Shown here in pieces: positions 57,231 to 64,000 of a DNA stretch of 64,000 bases. Position 1 is the first letter of the stretch; every line of letters begins with the position of its first letter. The DNA is from Gammaproteobacteria bacterium (GTDB lineage Bacteria; Pseudomonadota; Gammaproteobacteria; Pseudomonadales; Pseudohongiellaceae), in the NCBI GenBank assembly GCA_018661465.1, contig JABJIC010000025.1, positions 62,001 to 126,000 of the forward strand, given 5' to 3'. The position numbers were made by a program, and so were the translations under genes. The notes under the pieces were generated by a model, which made no database searches, was not told the origin of the DNA, and saw nothing but the letters and a program-made list of their open reading frames with translations.

Positions 57231-58139
57231 TTGGACATAACAAAAGAAATAGATGGCGCCCCCTTAAACCGTGCATTTGCATTTATTGGTGAGAAAGAGA
57301 GGGCTCTGTATGGGCTACAGGGCATACTGGCTGGCGTGGTAGCAGACAAGCAATTGAATGAATTGGAACTATTGTTTCTCGATAGCTGGCTGAAGTCTCA
57401 ACAAACTCTATCTAAAGACAAAGATGTGTTAGATATTCTCAACCTCGTAGGCGATATCTTCGAAGATGGGAAAATTAGCCAGGCTGAATTAGGGAAAATG
57501 CAATCTCAGATTCAGCAGATTCTCTCTGCTAAAGACCCCAACTCCGCAGAATCTCCAGAAACCGTGCGAAAAATTGATCAAATGGTGGGTTTTCTCAGTG
57601 GCATAGCCTCAGATGGCGTGCTTAATGATGAGGAGATTGACGCCATGTCAGCATGGCTTGAAAAAAATCATACGATTAAGGGCGTATGGCCTGCTTCGAT
57701 AGTAGCAAATCGATTGGAGCTTATTCTCGAAGATGGAATAGTAACTGATGAAGAGAGGGAAGACCTTCTGGTGACAGTGAATCAGATCGTCGGTACTGAA
57801 GTGGAGCCGTCAGGAATTAATATTGAAGCTTCCACAGAAGTTTGGGAAGACGATATGGACTCCCTGAAAATTGCACAGTCAATGTTTTGTCTTACGGGTG
57901 ATTTCGTGAGCGGAGATCGAAACTCCATAGATACCATGCTGCGATGTATGGGCGCGGAAACTATGACCAACGTTAATAAGAAGACTGATTATCTTGTTAT
58001 TGGCACATTGGCCAGTAGAGATTGGTTGTACACCAGCCATGGCAGAAAGATAGAGAAAGCTCTGCTATTAAAAAGAGACGGCAGTGCAATCAAAGTATTT
58101 ACAGAGCGCACTTTATTGAAATTCATTCACCAGAATTGA
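57231..58139 (+). CDS. Protein with helical TerB-like repeats and a C-terminal BRCT domain
   Basis: A 302-residue protein, TTG start. Residues 20-190 hold three similar acidic helical segments (GILAGVVADKQLNELELLFL, GDIFEDGKISQAEL, SGIASDGVLNDEEIDAMSAW), alike to TerB/EF-hand-like repeats. Residues 215-300 form a BRCT domain: FCLTGDF, then NKKTDYLVIGTLASRDW and KVFTERTLLKFI, as in DNA ligase and related proteins. BRCT domains bind DNA ends or phosphoproteins; role here unknown. Confidence 0.8.
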   Translation: MDITKEIDGAPLNRAFAFIGEKERALYGLQGILAGVVADKQLNELELLFLDSWLKSQQTLSKDKDVLDILNLVGDIFEDGKISQAELGKMQSQIQQILSAKDPNSAESPETVRKIDQMVGFLSGIASDGVLNDEEIDAMSAWLEKNHTIKGVWPASIVANRLELILEDGIVTDEEREDLLVTVNQIVGTEVEPSGINIEASTEVWEDDMDSLKIAQSMFCLTGDFVSGDRNSIDTMLRCMGAETMTNVNKKTDYLVIGTLASRDWLYTSHGRKIEKALLLKRDGSAIKVFTERTLLKFIHQN

Positions 58140-58182
58140 ATTTCTTCCCCGTAGCTTCTTATCTCATCTCTCTATTTCGAGT

Positions 58183-59031
58183 CTAGCGTCCCATCAGTCC
58201 TTTAAGTGCGGCAGGGATGTCTGCAGGAAACACAACAAACTTGGAGTTGTCGGAATCCGCAAGCTCCTGAAGTGAGCTTATATATTTCTCCCCCAGTAGA
58301 TAGACAACCGGCATTTCCTTTTCTCCAATAGCCTCGCTGACCAGAGTAATTGCTGTTTTACTGGCATCCGCCAAAATAACCTGCGCTTCAGCTTCGCGTT
58401 TGGACGCTTCCAGCGCGCCTTCAGCTTTAAGAATAGCTGCCTGCTTGTCTCCGTCTGCTCGCGTTACTGTAGCTCGTCTAGCTCGCTCCGCAGCAGCTTG
58501 CTCTTCCATAGCCGATTGCATAGTCCCAGAGGGATTAATGTCCTGAATCTCTACAGTCTTTAAGGTAATACCCCAATCGGAAATATCATCTGAAATAGCA
58601 GCCTTCAGCTTTGCCTTGATGTGGTCACGTGATGAAAGGGCGGCATCCAGAGTCATCTCGCCGACGATGGAGCGCAATGAAGTCTGTACAAGAGTCTGAA
58701 TTGCGATGACATAATTCTCTACGCCATAGACGGCTTTCTCGGGAGAGACGATATTGATGTAGGCAACAGCATTGGTAACCAACACGGCGTTGTCTTTAGT
58801 AATTACTTCCTGAGAGGGTATATCTAGAACAATATCCTTGGTGGTGACCTTATGAGAAACAACATCGATGTAGGGAATGATGAAATTTAGCCCGGGTTTA
58901 AGAGACACATGATATTTTCCCAGGCGTTGTACTACCCATTTGTATCCCTGAGGAACCTGCCTAACACCTTGAGCGACAGTAATAAGCAAGAACACCATGA
59001 TGGCAATTGCCAATATAAATCCTGGTTCCAT
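58183..59031 (-). CDS. Stomatin/SPFH protein (QmcA-like)
   Basis: A 282-residue slipin. One N-terminal transmembrane helix, then the SPFH/Band 7 domain (VPQGYKWVVQRLGKYHVSLK, LKPGLNFIIPYIDVV, ITKDNAVLVTNAVAYI) and a long coiled-coil region rich in Ala/Glu (about 175-235). It forms membrane scaffolds. It lies 81 nt after an NfeD-like gene on the same strand, the standard nfeD-stomatin pair. Confidence 0.94.
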   Translation of the reverse strand: MEPGFILAIAIMVFLLITVAQGVRQVPQGYKWVVQRLGKYHVSLKPGLNFIIPYIDVVSHKVTTKDIVLDIPSQEVITKDNAVLVTNAVAYINIVSPEKAVYGVENYVIAIQTLVQTSLRSIVGEMTLDAALSSRDHIKAKLKAAISDDISDWGITLKTVEIQDINPSGTMQSAMEEQAAAERARRATVTRADGDKQAAILKAEGALEASKREAEAQVILADASKTAITLVSEAIGEKEMPVVYLLGEKYISSLQELADSDNSKFVVFPADIPAALKGLMGR

Positions 59032-59112
59032 TATAGAACTCCTCGTTAGCTTGATTAGTGAGCCCTGCGAATGCCAGTGAGTCTGGCTTCAGAGTATCAA
59101 CAGGGTGGCGGT

Positions 59113-59565
59113 TTAGGCCTTCTGAACTATCAGTGAATTACCCGATAAATCCACGACGCTTACTCGATCCCCAGGCGTTAGATCATCTTGAGAAATAATT
59201 AGCCATTCGTCTGATCCGAGTAAAGGGGCCGGAAATCTGACGGTGCCAAATTTATCTCCATTTGGCGGGGCAAGGACCTGTCCTATTTCTCCTAACAGAG
59301 CTTCTTTGGAAAGACCTGCCTTGGTTCTGTCAATTGATAGAGGCTTGAATATTTTGAACCATCCTATAGCAAACACTGCTGATGAGATCGTCCAGATGAT
59401 GATTTGAGCAGCAACTGAAACTGCAGGGAAAGGCACAAGAATAATGCCTACGATTATCGCAGCCGCGCCAAACCAGAATATAAAGAAAGAGCCTAGAAAA
59501 ATTTCCGTCAACATCAGGGCAATGCCGAAAACAATCCAATGCCAGTACAAAAGAGCAAATTCCAT
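59113..59565 (-). CDS. NfeD-like membrane protein
   Basis: A 150-residue NfeD1b-type protein. Three helices fill residues 5-75 (ALLYWHWIVFGIALMLTE), and a small OB-fold follows (GEIGQVLAPPNGDKFGTVRF, PGDRVSVVDLSGNSLIVQ). ATG at 59565 with AGGAGACAATA ahead is preferred over an in-frame ATG at 59583. Partner of the stomatin encoded downstream. Confidence 0.93.
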   Translation of the reverse strand: MEFALLYWHWIVFGIALMLTEIFLGSFFIFWFGAAAIIVGIILVPFPAVSVAAQIIIWTISSAVFAIGWFKIFKPLSIDRTKAGLSKEALLGEIGQVLAPPNGDKFGTVRFPAPLLGSDEWLIISQDDLTPGDRVSVVDLSGNSLIVQKA

Positions 59566-59784
59566 TATTGTCTCCTGTTTCAAAGAATCTTAATATTGAG
59601 CCGTTTCTGCTGCTTAGTAAATAGATATGGGGGCATTTTTCAGAATTTCCAGTGTAATCAGAGAATTGCACTGAAATCAGTGTATATGGATTTTTGATCT
59701 AGAACCGTGCAAACTCTCGCCTTCTCAAAAATTCTTAGCCCAGAAGTAGCTATTTTTAGTGAAACAACAATTCATTGACTATCG

Positions 59785-60612
59785 ATGTTGAAAAATCATA
59801 AGCACATCCACCTTGGTGGAGAAGGTGAGATATTGCATTTCAGCCATGCCAATGGTTTTCCTCCTATGGCATACCGGGCTTTTCTTGAACCCTTTACCGA
59901 AAGTCATGAAGTAATTGCCAGTGTCCATAGACCGTTGTGGAACTCCGAACATGTTGTGGACCCAGATTCAATCGATTCATGGAAAGTGTTTGGCGACGAT
60001 CTCTTAGGCTTAGTCTCAAGTCAAAGAGAACCAGTGGTAAGCGTCGGCCACTCAATGGGGGCGACGGCCATTTTAATGGCTGCCGTTCAGCAGCCGGAAT
60101 TATTCAGAGCCGTGGTTTTGATTGAGCCCGTGCTCGTCCCCCGTCAGTATCTTTTTGCATTAGGGTTCTTTAGAAGATTCTCGAAGGATACTATTCCCCT
60201 GGTTCGAAAAACTCTTAACCGGGTAGACCAATGGTCGTCTCGGGATGAGGCGTTCGAACACTTTAGACCCAAGAAGGTATTCAAGGGTATCGCGGATGAA
60301 GTGTTATGGGACTATGTGAAACATGGCGTTCATGAAACTGATTCAGGAGATGTACGGCTGGCCTACAGTAAAGAGTGGGAGGCTCGATGCTATACCCTGG
60401 TGTTTAATTTGTGGCGACTCCTGCCACAGGTTTCGGTTCCAGTTCTGGCGATCCGCGGCACGCACTCCGACACTATTTTCCCTGCTGCATGGACGAAATG
60501 GCAAAGCATGTCTCCTCGGCATGATTTTCTAGATATAGACGAAGCAGGTCATCTTCTTCCTTTGGAGAGACCTGAATATTTGATGAGTCTGGTTAAAGAT
60601 TGGTTGAAGTAA
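59785..60612 (+). CDS. Alpha/beta hydrolase
   Basis: A 275-residue cytoplasmic hydrolase without signal peptide. FSHANGFPPMAYRAFLEPF is the lid-side motif, VGHSMGATAIL the nucleophile elbow, AIRGTHSDTIF the acid region and DEAGHLLPLERPE the catalytic His. It resembles general carboxylesterase/haloperoxidase-type hydrolases; substrate unknown. The 201-nt gap before it holds no gene. Confidence 0.92.
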   Translation: MLKNHKHIHLGGEGEILHFSHANGFPPMAYRAFLEPFTESHEVIASVHRPLWNSEHVVDPDSIDSWKVFGDDLLGLVSSQREPVVSVGHSMGATAILMAAVQQPELFRAVVLIEPVLVPRQYLFALGFFRRFSKDTIPLVRKTLNRVDQWSSRDEAFEHFRPKKVFKGIADEVLWDYVKHGVHETDSGDVRLAYSKEWEARCYTLVFNLWRLLPQVSVPVLAIRGTHSDTIFPAAWTKWQSMSPRHDFLDIDEAGHLLPLERPEYLMSLVKDWLK

Positions 60613-60704
60613 ACCTCCGCTGCTGTTCTGCGTTCTATAAATTATGCAAAGAAGATTTAGTCGCGATTTCGCGCTGCATGATTAATCGAAGGAGTAGATT
60701 CAAA

Positions 60705-61091
60705 ATGAACAAACTAATTCCCTATGTAGTCTTTATTGCGGGCAGCATATTGATGATTCCCCTAGCTACGGCTCAGGAGGTAGAGGGTGTTGAGGAAGTG
60801 CAGGAGGTTGATCAAGCAGATCAAAGAGCTGAACGTCTGGAGAGAATAGAAGAATTGAGGAAAATGACACCTGAGCAGCGCCGTGAAAGAGGTGAAGAGA
60901 GGCGTCGTCAGATCGAGTCTTTAAGCCATGATCAGCGTGCTGCTATTCGCGAGCAAAGACAGCTTCGGGAACGAGGCAGGGTGCGCCGCGGAGAGCAGAG
61001 TAGAAGGCCACGAGGCTCTCGAGTAAAGCCATCTATCCAGGCCGATAACGAATCTTCTAGCCAGGATTCACAGGGAGTCGCTGATAATTAG
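60705..61091 (+). CDS. Small secreted basic protein, possible Spy/CpxP-like
   Basis: A 128-residue exported protein. ATG at 60705 has AAGGAG ahead; a longer in-frame start at 60600 falls inside the previous gene. After a signal peptide (LATAQ near residue 24) the chain is acidic, then very rich in Arg, Glu and Gln, with MTPEQRRERGEERRRQIESL and SHDQRAAIREQRQL recalling LTxxQ-type repeats of periplasmic chaperones. The ECF sigma gene follows, so an envelope-stress link is possible. Simple composition limits confidence. Confidence 0.72.
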   Translation: MNKLIPYVVFIAGSILMIPLATAQEVEGVEEVQEVDQADQRAERLERIEELRKMTPEQRRERGEERRRQIESLSHDQRAAIREQRQLRERGRVRRGEQSRRPRGSRVKPSIQADNESSSQDSQGVADN

Positions 61092-61162
61092 ACAATCCAC
61101 TAGCGATCTCTAAGTAGCCCAAAGCCATCTCGCTTTTCTGAATAGCCTGTATGAAGCACAGG

Positions 61163-61192
61163 GCAATCGCAGGGCTTCAGCCCTGTGATTGC
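61163..61192 (+). terminator. Hairpin, likely terminator
   Basis: GCAATC-G-CAGGGC-TTCA-GCCCTG-T-GATTGC is a two-step inverted repeat 72 nt after the small secreted protein gene. The tail (TATTATTCC) is only partly T-rich. Confidence 0.6.
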
Positions 61193-61268
61193 TATTATTC
61201 CAGAATCCTCCCCTATTTGTGCCCCAGAACCCCCGTTTTCCCTGGTTTCTCGATTTCGATATTTCTTG

Positions 61269-61304
61269 TTAACCTTTTCCCAGTCATTACACTCTAATAC
61301 ACAT
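61269..61304 (+). promoter_or_regulatory. Candidate ECF-type promoter
   Basis: TTAACC at 61269-61274 and TCTAA at 61293-61297, with 18 nt between the AACC and TCTAA, resembles GAACTT/TCTRA promoters of sigma-E-type factors. It would autoregulate the sigma factor operon. The GGAAC part of the -35 is incomplete. Confidence 0.35.
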
Positions 61305-61365
61305 AAGAACTCATACTGAATTGAAGCTGTATTCAGTGATTACAAGGGCATGCGAGGGGTATTCC

Positions 61366-61926
61366 TTGTTAAGGGAAACAGAAGACGAACTGGTTAGATC
61401 CGCTCAGGCAGGCAATATCGCAGCCTTTGAGAGACTCGTTCGCCTTGTTGAAAGGCAAATGCTCGCCGTTGCGGCCGGATTTGCCCATACCCCCGATGAT
61501 GCAAACGATATATATCAGGATGCCATGATAGCTGCCTATCGAGCACTTCCGAATTTTAAGATGGAGAGCAAGTTCAGTACCTGGATTCATAAGATTGTTG
61601 TAAACACTGCTTTATCGAAGCAAAGGAAATTGAAACGACACTGGCAAAAGATGACTGCGCTTAAAAATGAGTATGGCCATGAAGAGACTTACATTGATCA
61701 GCACACGCCAGAGTCCGCAGTAATTGATAGTGAATTGAATACTCAGATTAACAAGGCCATAGCAAGACTTACGGACACCGAAAGAATGGCATTCGTTCTC
61801 TGCCACCAGCAGGGACACAAGATAAGAGAAGCGGCGGAAATAATGTCTAGCTCAGAAAGCTCCATCAAAGTGGTGTTATTTAGAGCCAGAAACAAATTGA
61901 AGCAATATTTAGCTGAATATCATTAA
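61366..61926 (+). CDS. ECF-family RNA polymerase sigma factor
   Basis: A 186-residue sigma factor. TTG at 61366 with GAGGGG ahead is preferred; an in-frame TTG at 61321 lacks a ribosome site. Region 2 shows AAGFAHTPDDANDIYQDAMI and FKMESKFSTWIHKIVVNTAL; region 4 shows LTDTERMAFVLCHQQGHKIREAAEIM, SESSIKVVLFRARNKL. Directly followed by an anti-sigma-like membrane protein and a secreted beta-repeat protein, which should be its regulator and one target. Confidence 0.93.
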   Translation: MLRETEDELVRSAQAGNIAAFERLVRLVERQMLAVAAGFAHTPDDANDIYQDAMIAAYRALPNFKMESKFSTWIHKIVVNTALSKQRKLKRHWQKMTALKNEYGHEETYIDQHTPESAVIDSELNTQINKAIARLTDTERMAFVLCHQQGHKIREAAEIMSSSESSIKVVLFRARNKLKQYLAEYH

Positions 61927-61948
61927 GGCAATTGATAGAGGAAAAGCA

Positions 61949-62950
61949 ATGAATTTCCCTGACAGTGAAGAAGCATTACAGCATCTGGTTATAAGTTACC
62001 TCTATGGTGATTTAAGCGAGATCGATGTTGTTCGTTTTGAAGAAGAGCTTCAGAGTAATGCGCTTTTAAATCGGATTCTTGAAGATGAGCAAAGATTTGA
62101 TAGTGCCTTCCCTCAAATTTCTCAACCTGTTATCAGTGATGAGAGGATTCAAGGAAATCGCTGGTTGTTGCATCAGAATCTACAGAAAGAACAACGTAGC
62201 GGTATTTCTGTAAAGAGATGGTTTGCGGACCTGGCTGAAAGACCTCTGGCTGTAGCATTTCAATCGGGTGCGATGGCTATGACATTTGTTCTAGGTATCT
62301 ATGTTGCTTCCAATCCTGTTGAGCAAATAGAAGTTCCAATTTCAGCTCCTCAACTTGTAGCCGAAGCCTCGCCTCTGGACCTCATTAATGATGATGATTT
62401 TGAAATCTATCAACTGAAGGTCAATAACTACGATTCCAATACGGGAGAAATTGACTTGTCCTTTTCCCTCGCTTCCGAAACAAGTATCCGTGGAAATGTT
62501 GCAGATGAGCAGATCCACTCTTTGATGGCGGTTGCTCTACAAGACGATATTGGTATTGCCTCAAGGCTTGACACTATAAATGCCCTTCAGGCGGTATCGT
62601 CAGGAGATCAAGTTTTTGAAGCATTGATACACGTACTGGCTAACGATCAAAATCCAGGTGTGCGCTATCAGGCAGCTCAGTCTTTAGCTGGCCTTGCCCA
62701 TGAAGAAAAGGTGAGGGATGCCTTGAGGTATGCCTTGGTAAAGGATGCCAATCAGGGTGTAAGAGTAGAAGCATTTCAAGCGCTGGTGAATTATCCCGAA
62801 GAAGAAACTCTTCAGGTATTTCGTCGACAGATGGACTCAGACAGTAACGAATTTATCCGCAGCGAGTCGAGAGCAGTTTTACAAAGTCTCACAGAAACGG
62901 AAGAGTCAGATGAAGCATTTTTCGAAAATTCAGACAGTAATGTTATTTAG
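61949..62950 (+). CDS. Anti-sigma-like membrane protein with HEAT-like repeats
   Basis: A 333-residue protein. Residues 1-60 resemble the N-terminal anti-sigma domain (ISYLYGDLSEIDVVRFEEEL) but without zinc-binding Cys. One transmembrane helix at about 99-121 places residues 122-333 in the periplasm. There, three HEAT-like repeats appear (RLDTINALQAV, VRYQAAQSLAGLAHEE, VRVEAFQALVNYPEEE, RSESRAVLQSL). It starts 22 nt after the sigma gene with AGGAAA ahead. Likely regulates that sigma factor; the repeats may sense or bind the downstream protein. Confidence 0.83.
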   Translation: MNFPDSEEALQHLVISYLYGDLSEIDVVRFEEELQSNALLNRILEDEQRFDSAFPQISQPVISDERIQGNRWLLHQNLQKEQRSGISVKRWFADLAERPLAVAFQSGAMAMTFVLGIYVASNPVEQIEVPISAPQLVAEASPLDLINDDDFEIYQLKVNNYDSNTGEIDLSFSLASETSIRGNVADEQIHSLMAVALQDDIGIASRLDTINALQAVSSGDQVFEALIHVLANDQNPGVRYQAAQSLAGLAHEEKVRDALRYALVKDANQGVRVEAFQALVNYPEEETLQVFRRQMDSDSNEFIRSESRAVLQSLTETEESDEAFFENSDSNVI

Positions 62951-63009
62951 AGAATAAAAAATTCATTCCGGTTTGCCGTCAGCAAACTGAATCAAGAGAG
63001 GGGAAGACC

Positions 63010-64000
63010 ATGTTTAGAAACAAACTATCACAATCGATATTATCAATGTTACTGGTGTTGGCGTTTCAGTCATCAACGGTGCTGGCTGCTGATGCAGATA
63101 TTGAACGAGAATTTGACGTAGCTGCCAACGGCACCTTGACCATAGAAAGCGATGCTGGTGAGATAGATGTTGAGACCTGGAGCCAAAATCAGGTTCATAT
63201 AGTTGTACATGATCCTGATGGTTTCGAAGTGGAATTTGATCAGTCAGGCAATGATGTGACGGTAGTGGCCGATTCTCGCGGTAGCTTCTTTGGGCTACGT
63301 CGTTCCAACATTTCTTTTACCGTTCAGGTGCCTGTCCGTTATAACGTCGATTTGAATACCGGCGGCGGTAAGATAACTGTCTCCGATATATCCGGAGAAG
63401 TAGAGGTTGATACCAGTGGCGGTAGCATCGATATCGGAGTTGTCTCCGGCGGTGATGTAAATGCAGATACATCGGGAGGCTCCATAACTATCGAACAGGT
63501 TGATGGGGACGTCTTTGCGGACACTTCCGGTGGCAATATTACAGTGGGCAATGTTACGGGCAGCGTTGAAGTTGATACTTCAGGAGGCCGCATACTAATC
63601 GCCAATGTTTCAGGTGATATCAGTGCCGATACATCCGGTGGCAATATCGAAGTTGGCGAGGGTGGTGGATCTGTTGATCTAGATACTTCGGGCGGCAGTA
63701 TTCGTGCGGGTTGGGCCGAGGGTCCGCTTTCAGCAGAAACATCCGGTGGCAATATTACCCTGGCTGGTGGTTCCAGCAGGGTAAGTGCTGATACTTCTGG
63801 TGGAAATATTACAATTGAAGGTGGTAGCGGCTCTGTTTTGGCAGATACATCTGGTGGAAACATTACGATCCGCAACGTGACGGGCGAAGTAAGTGCTGAT
63901 ACTTCCGGTGGAAGAATTGAGCTGGACCTGTCTTCAGTTACAGATAGTTCGGGAGGTGATGTAAGTCTGGATACAGCAGGTGGCGATATCACTGTACGCT
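63010..64000 (+). CDS. Secreted beta-strand repeat protein (DUF4097-type), 3' truncated
   Basis: The frame is open from ATG at 63010 to the window end (330 residues). A signal peptide ends near residue 27 (VLAAD). Residues 28-110 form the leading beta region, then come at least ten units with the (D/E)TSGG(N/S/R)I motif, 18-22 residues apart, the beta-helix-like pattern of DUF4097. It follows the sigma and anti-sigma genes directly and is probably in their operon. Role may be adhesion or envelope-related; not proven. Confidence 0.87.
   Translation, partial: MFRNKLSQSILSMLLVLAFQSSTVLAADADIEREFDVAANGTLTIESDAGEIDVETWSQNQVHIVVHDPDGFEVEFDQSGNDVTVVADSRGSFFGLRRSNISFTVQVPVRYNVDLNTGGGKITVSDISGEVEVDTSGGSIDIGVVSGGDVNADTSGGSITIEQVDGDVFADTSGGNITVGNVTGSVEVDTSGGRILIANVSGDISADTSGGNIEVGEGGGSVDLDTSGGSIRAGWAEGPLSAETSGGNITLAGGSSRVSADTSGGNITIEGGSGSVLADTSGGNITIRNVTGEVSADTSGGRIELDLSSVTDSSGGDVSLDTAGGDITVR
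63355..64000 (+). repeat. Tandem (D/E)TSGG protein repeats
   Basis: From NTGGG at 63355, ten (D/E)TSGG units follow, then DSSGG and DTAGG variants. Codons for the same residues differ between units (ACA, ACC, ACT; TCC, TCG, TCA, TCT), so the array is old and kept at protein level, not a fresh DNA duplication. Confidence 0.85.

Noticed and set aside
63339..63992. Long minus-strand frame with PPEVSA-type repeats
   Set aside because: It is the reverse shadow of the DTSGG repeat array on the plus strand, whose signal peptide, start site and operon place are convincing.

Overview
The window reads as chromosomal DNA of a heterotrophic, probably marine gammaproteobacterium. The reasons are an FNR/ANR-type regulator beside a UspE-like protein (the fnr-uspE neighbourhood of E. 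coli), large TonB-dependent receptors, many acyl-CoA catabolic genes, a ybhP-cls type pair, and a UGSC-type selenoprotein, a family best known from marine metagenomes. No rRNA, tRNA, insertion sequence, phage gene or CRISPR array was seen. The species cannot be named from this sequence alone.

Layout. 1-5087: two acyl-CoA dehydrogenases (the first cut by the window edge), a histidine-phosphatase-fold protein, an APH-type kinase and an RhlG-like SDR. This gene set resembles a split ACAD10/11 or Lva hydroxyacyl-CoA phosphorylation pathway. 5185-7671: a split spermidine-synthase-like pair and a secreted alpha/beta hydrolase. 7722-18151: an FNR homologue with an old-yellow-enzyme/FAD reductase, four universal stress proteins (three tandem-domain), cardiolipin synthase with a YbhP-like phosphoesterase, a DksA/TraR zinc-finger protein and a voltage-gated-type K+ channel. 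Four FNR-type palindromes lie in the gaps, so this looks like a local oxygen-limitation regulon. 18677-27535: a cytochrome c'-like lipoprotein, then a beta-oxidation cluster (dehydrogenase, thiolase, FadB/J-like fusion, Zn alcohol dehydrogenase, second dehydrogenase pair).

27577-33082: mixed metabolic genes (prolyl hydroxylase, SGNH hydrolase, enolase-superfamily enzyme, VOC protein, LLM flavin enzyme). 33501-41731: two paralogous TonB receptors whose leaders and terminators are also alike, separated by a TIGR02466-type oxygenase. 41830-46680: serine hydrolase, a fused trpEG preceded by a trpL leader peptide and attenuator, and an S1/P1 nuclease. 46738-51680: a complete livKHMGF-type ABC transporter operon. 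51894-53283: an ArfB gene with an apparent frameshift, a VOC protein and a secreted unknown.

53299-56928 (minus strand): small membrane protein, thioredoxin-fusion protein, a selenoprotein read through an in-frame UGA with a visible bacterial SECIS hairpin, and a thiolase. 57231-60612: a BRCT protein, a stomatin/NfeD pair and a hydrolase. 60705-64000: a secreted basic protein, an ECF sigma factor, an anti-sigma-like membrane protein with HEAT-like repeats, and a secreted beta-repeat (DUF4097-type) protein running off the end.

The observations most worth checking are the selenoprotein/thioredoxin-fusion operon, the trp attenuator with a nearly leaderless trpL, the FNR-box cluster, the kinase/acyl-CoA dehydrogenase cluster, and the ArfB frameshift.
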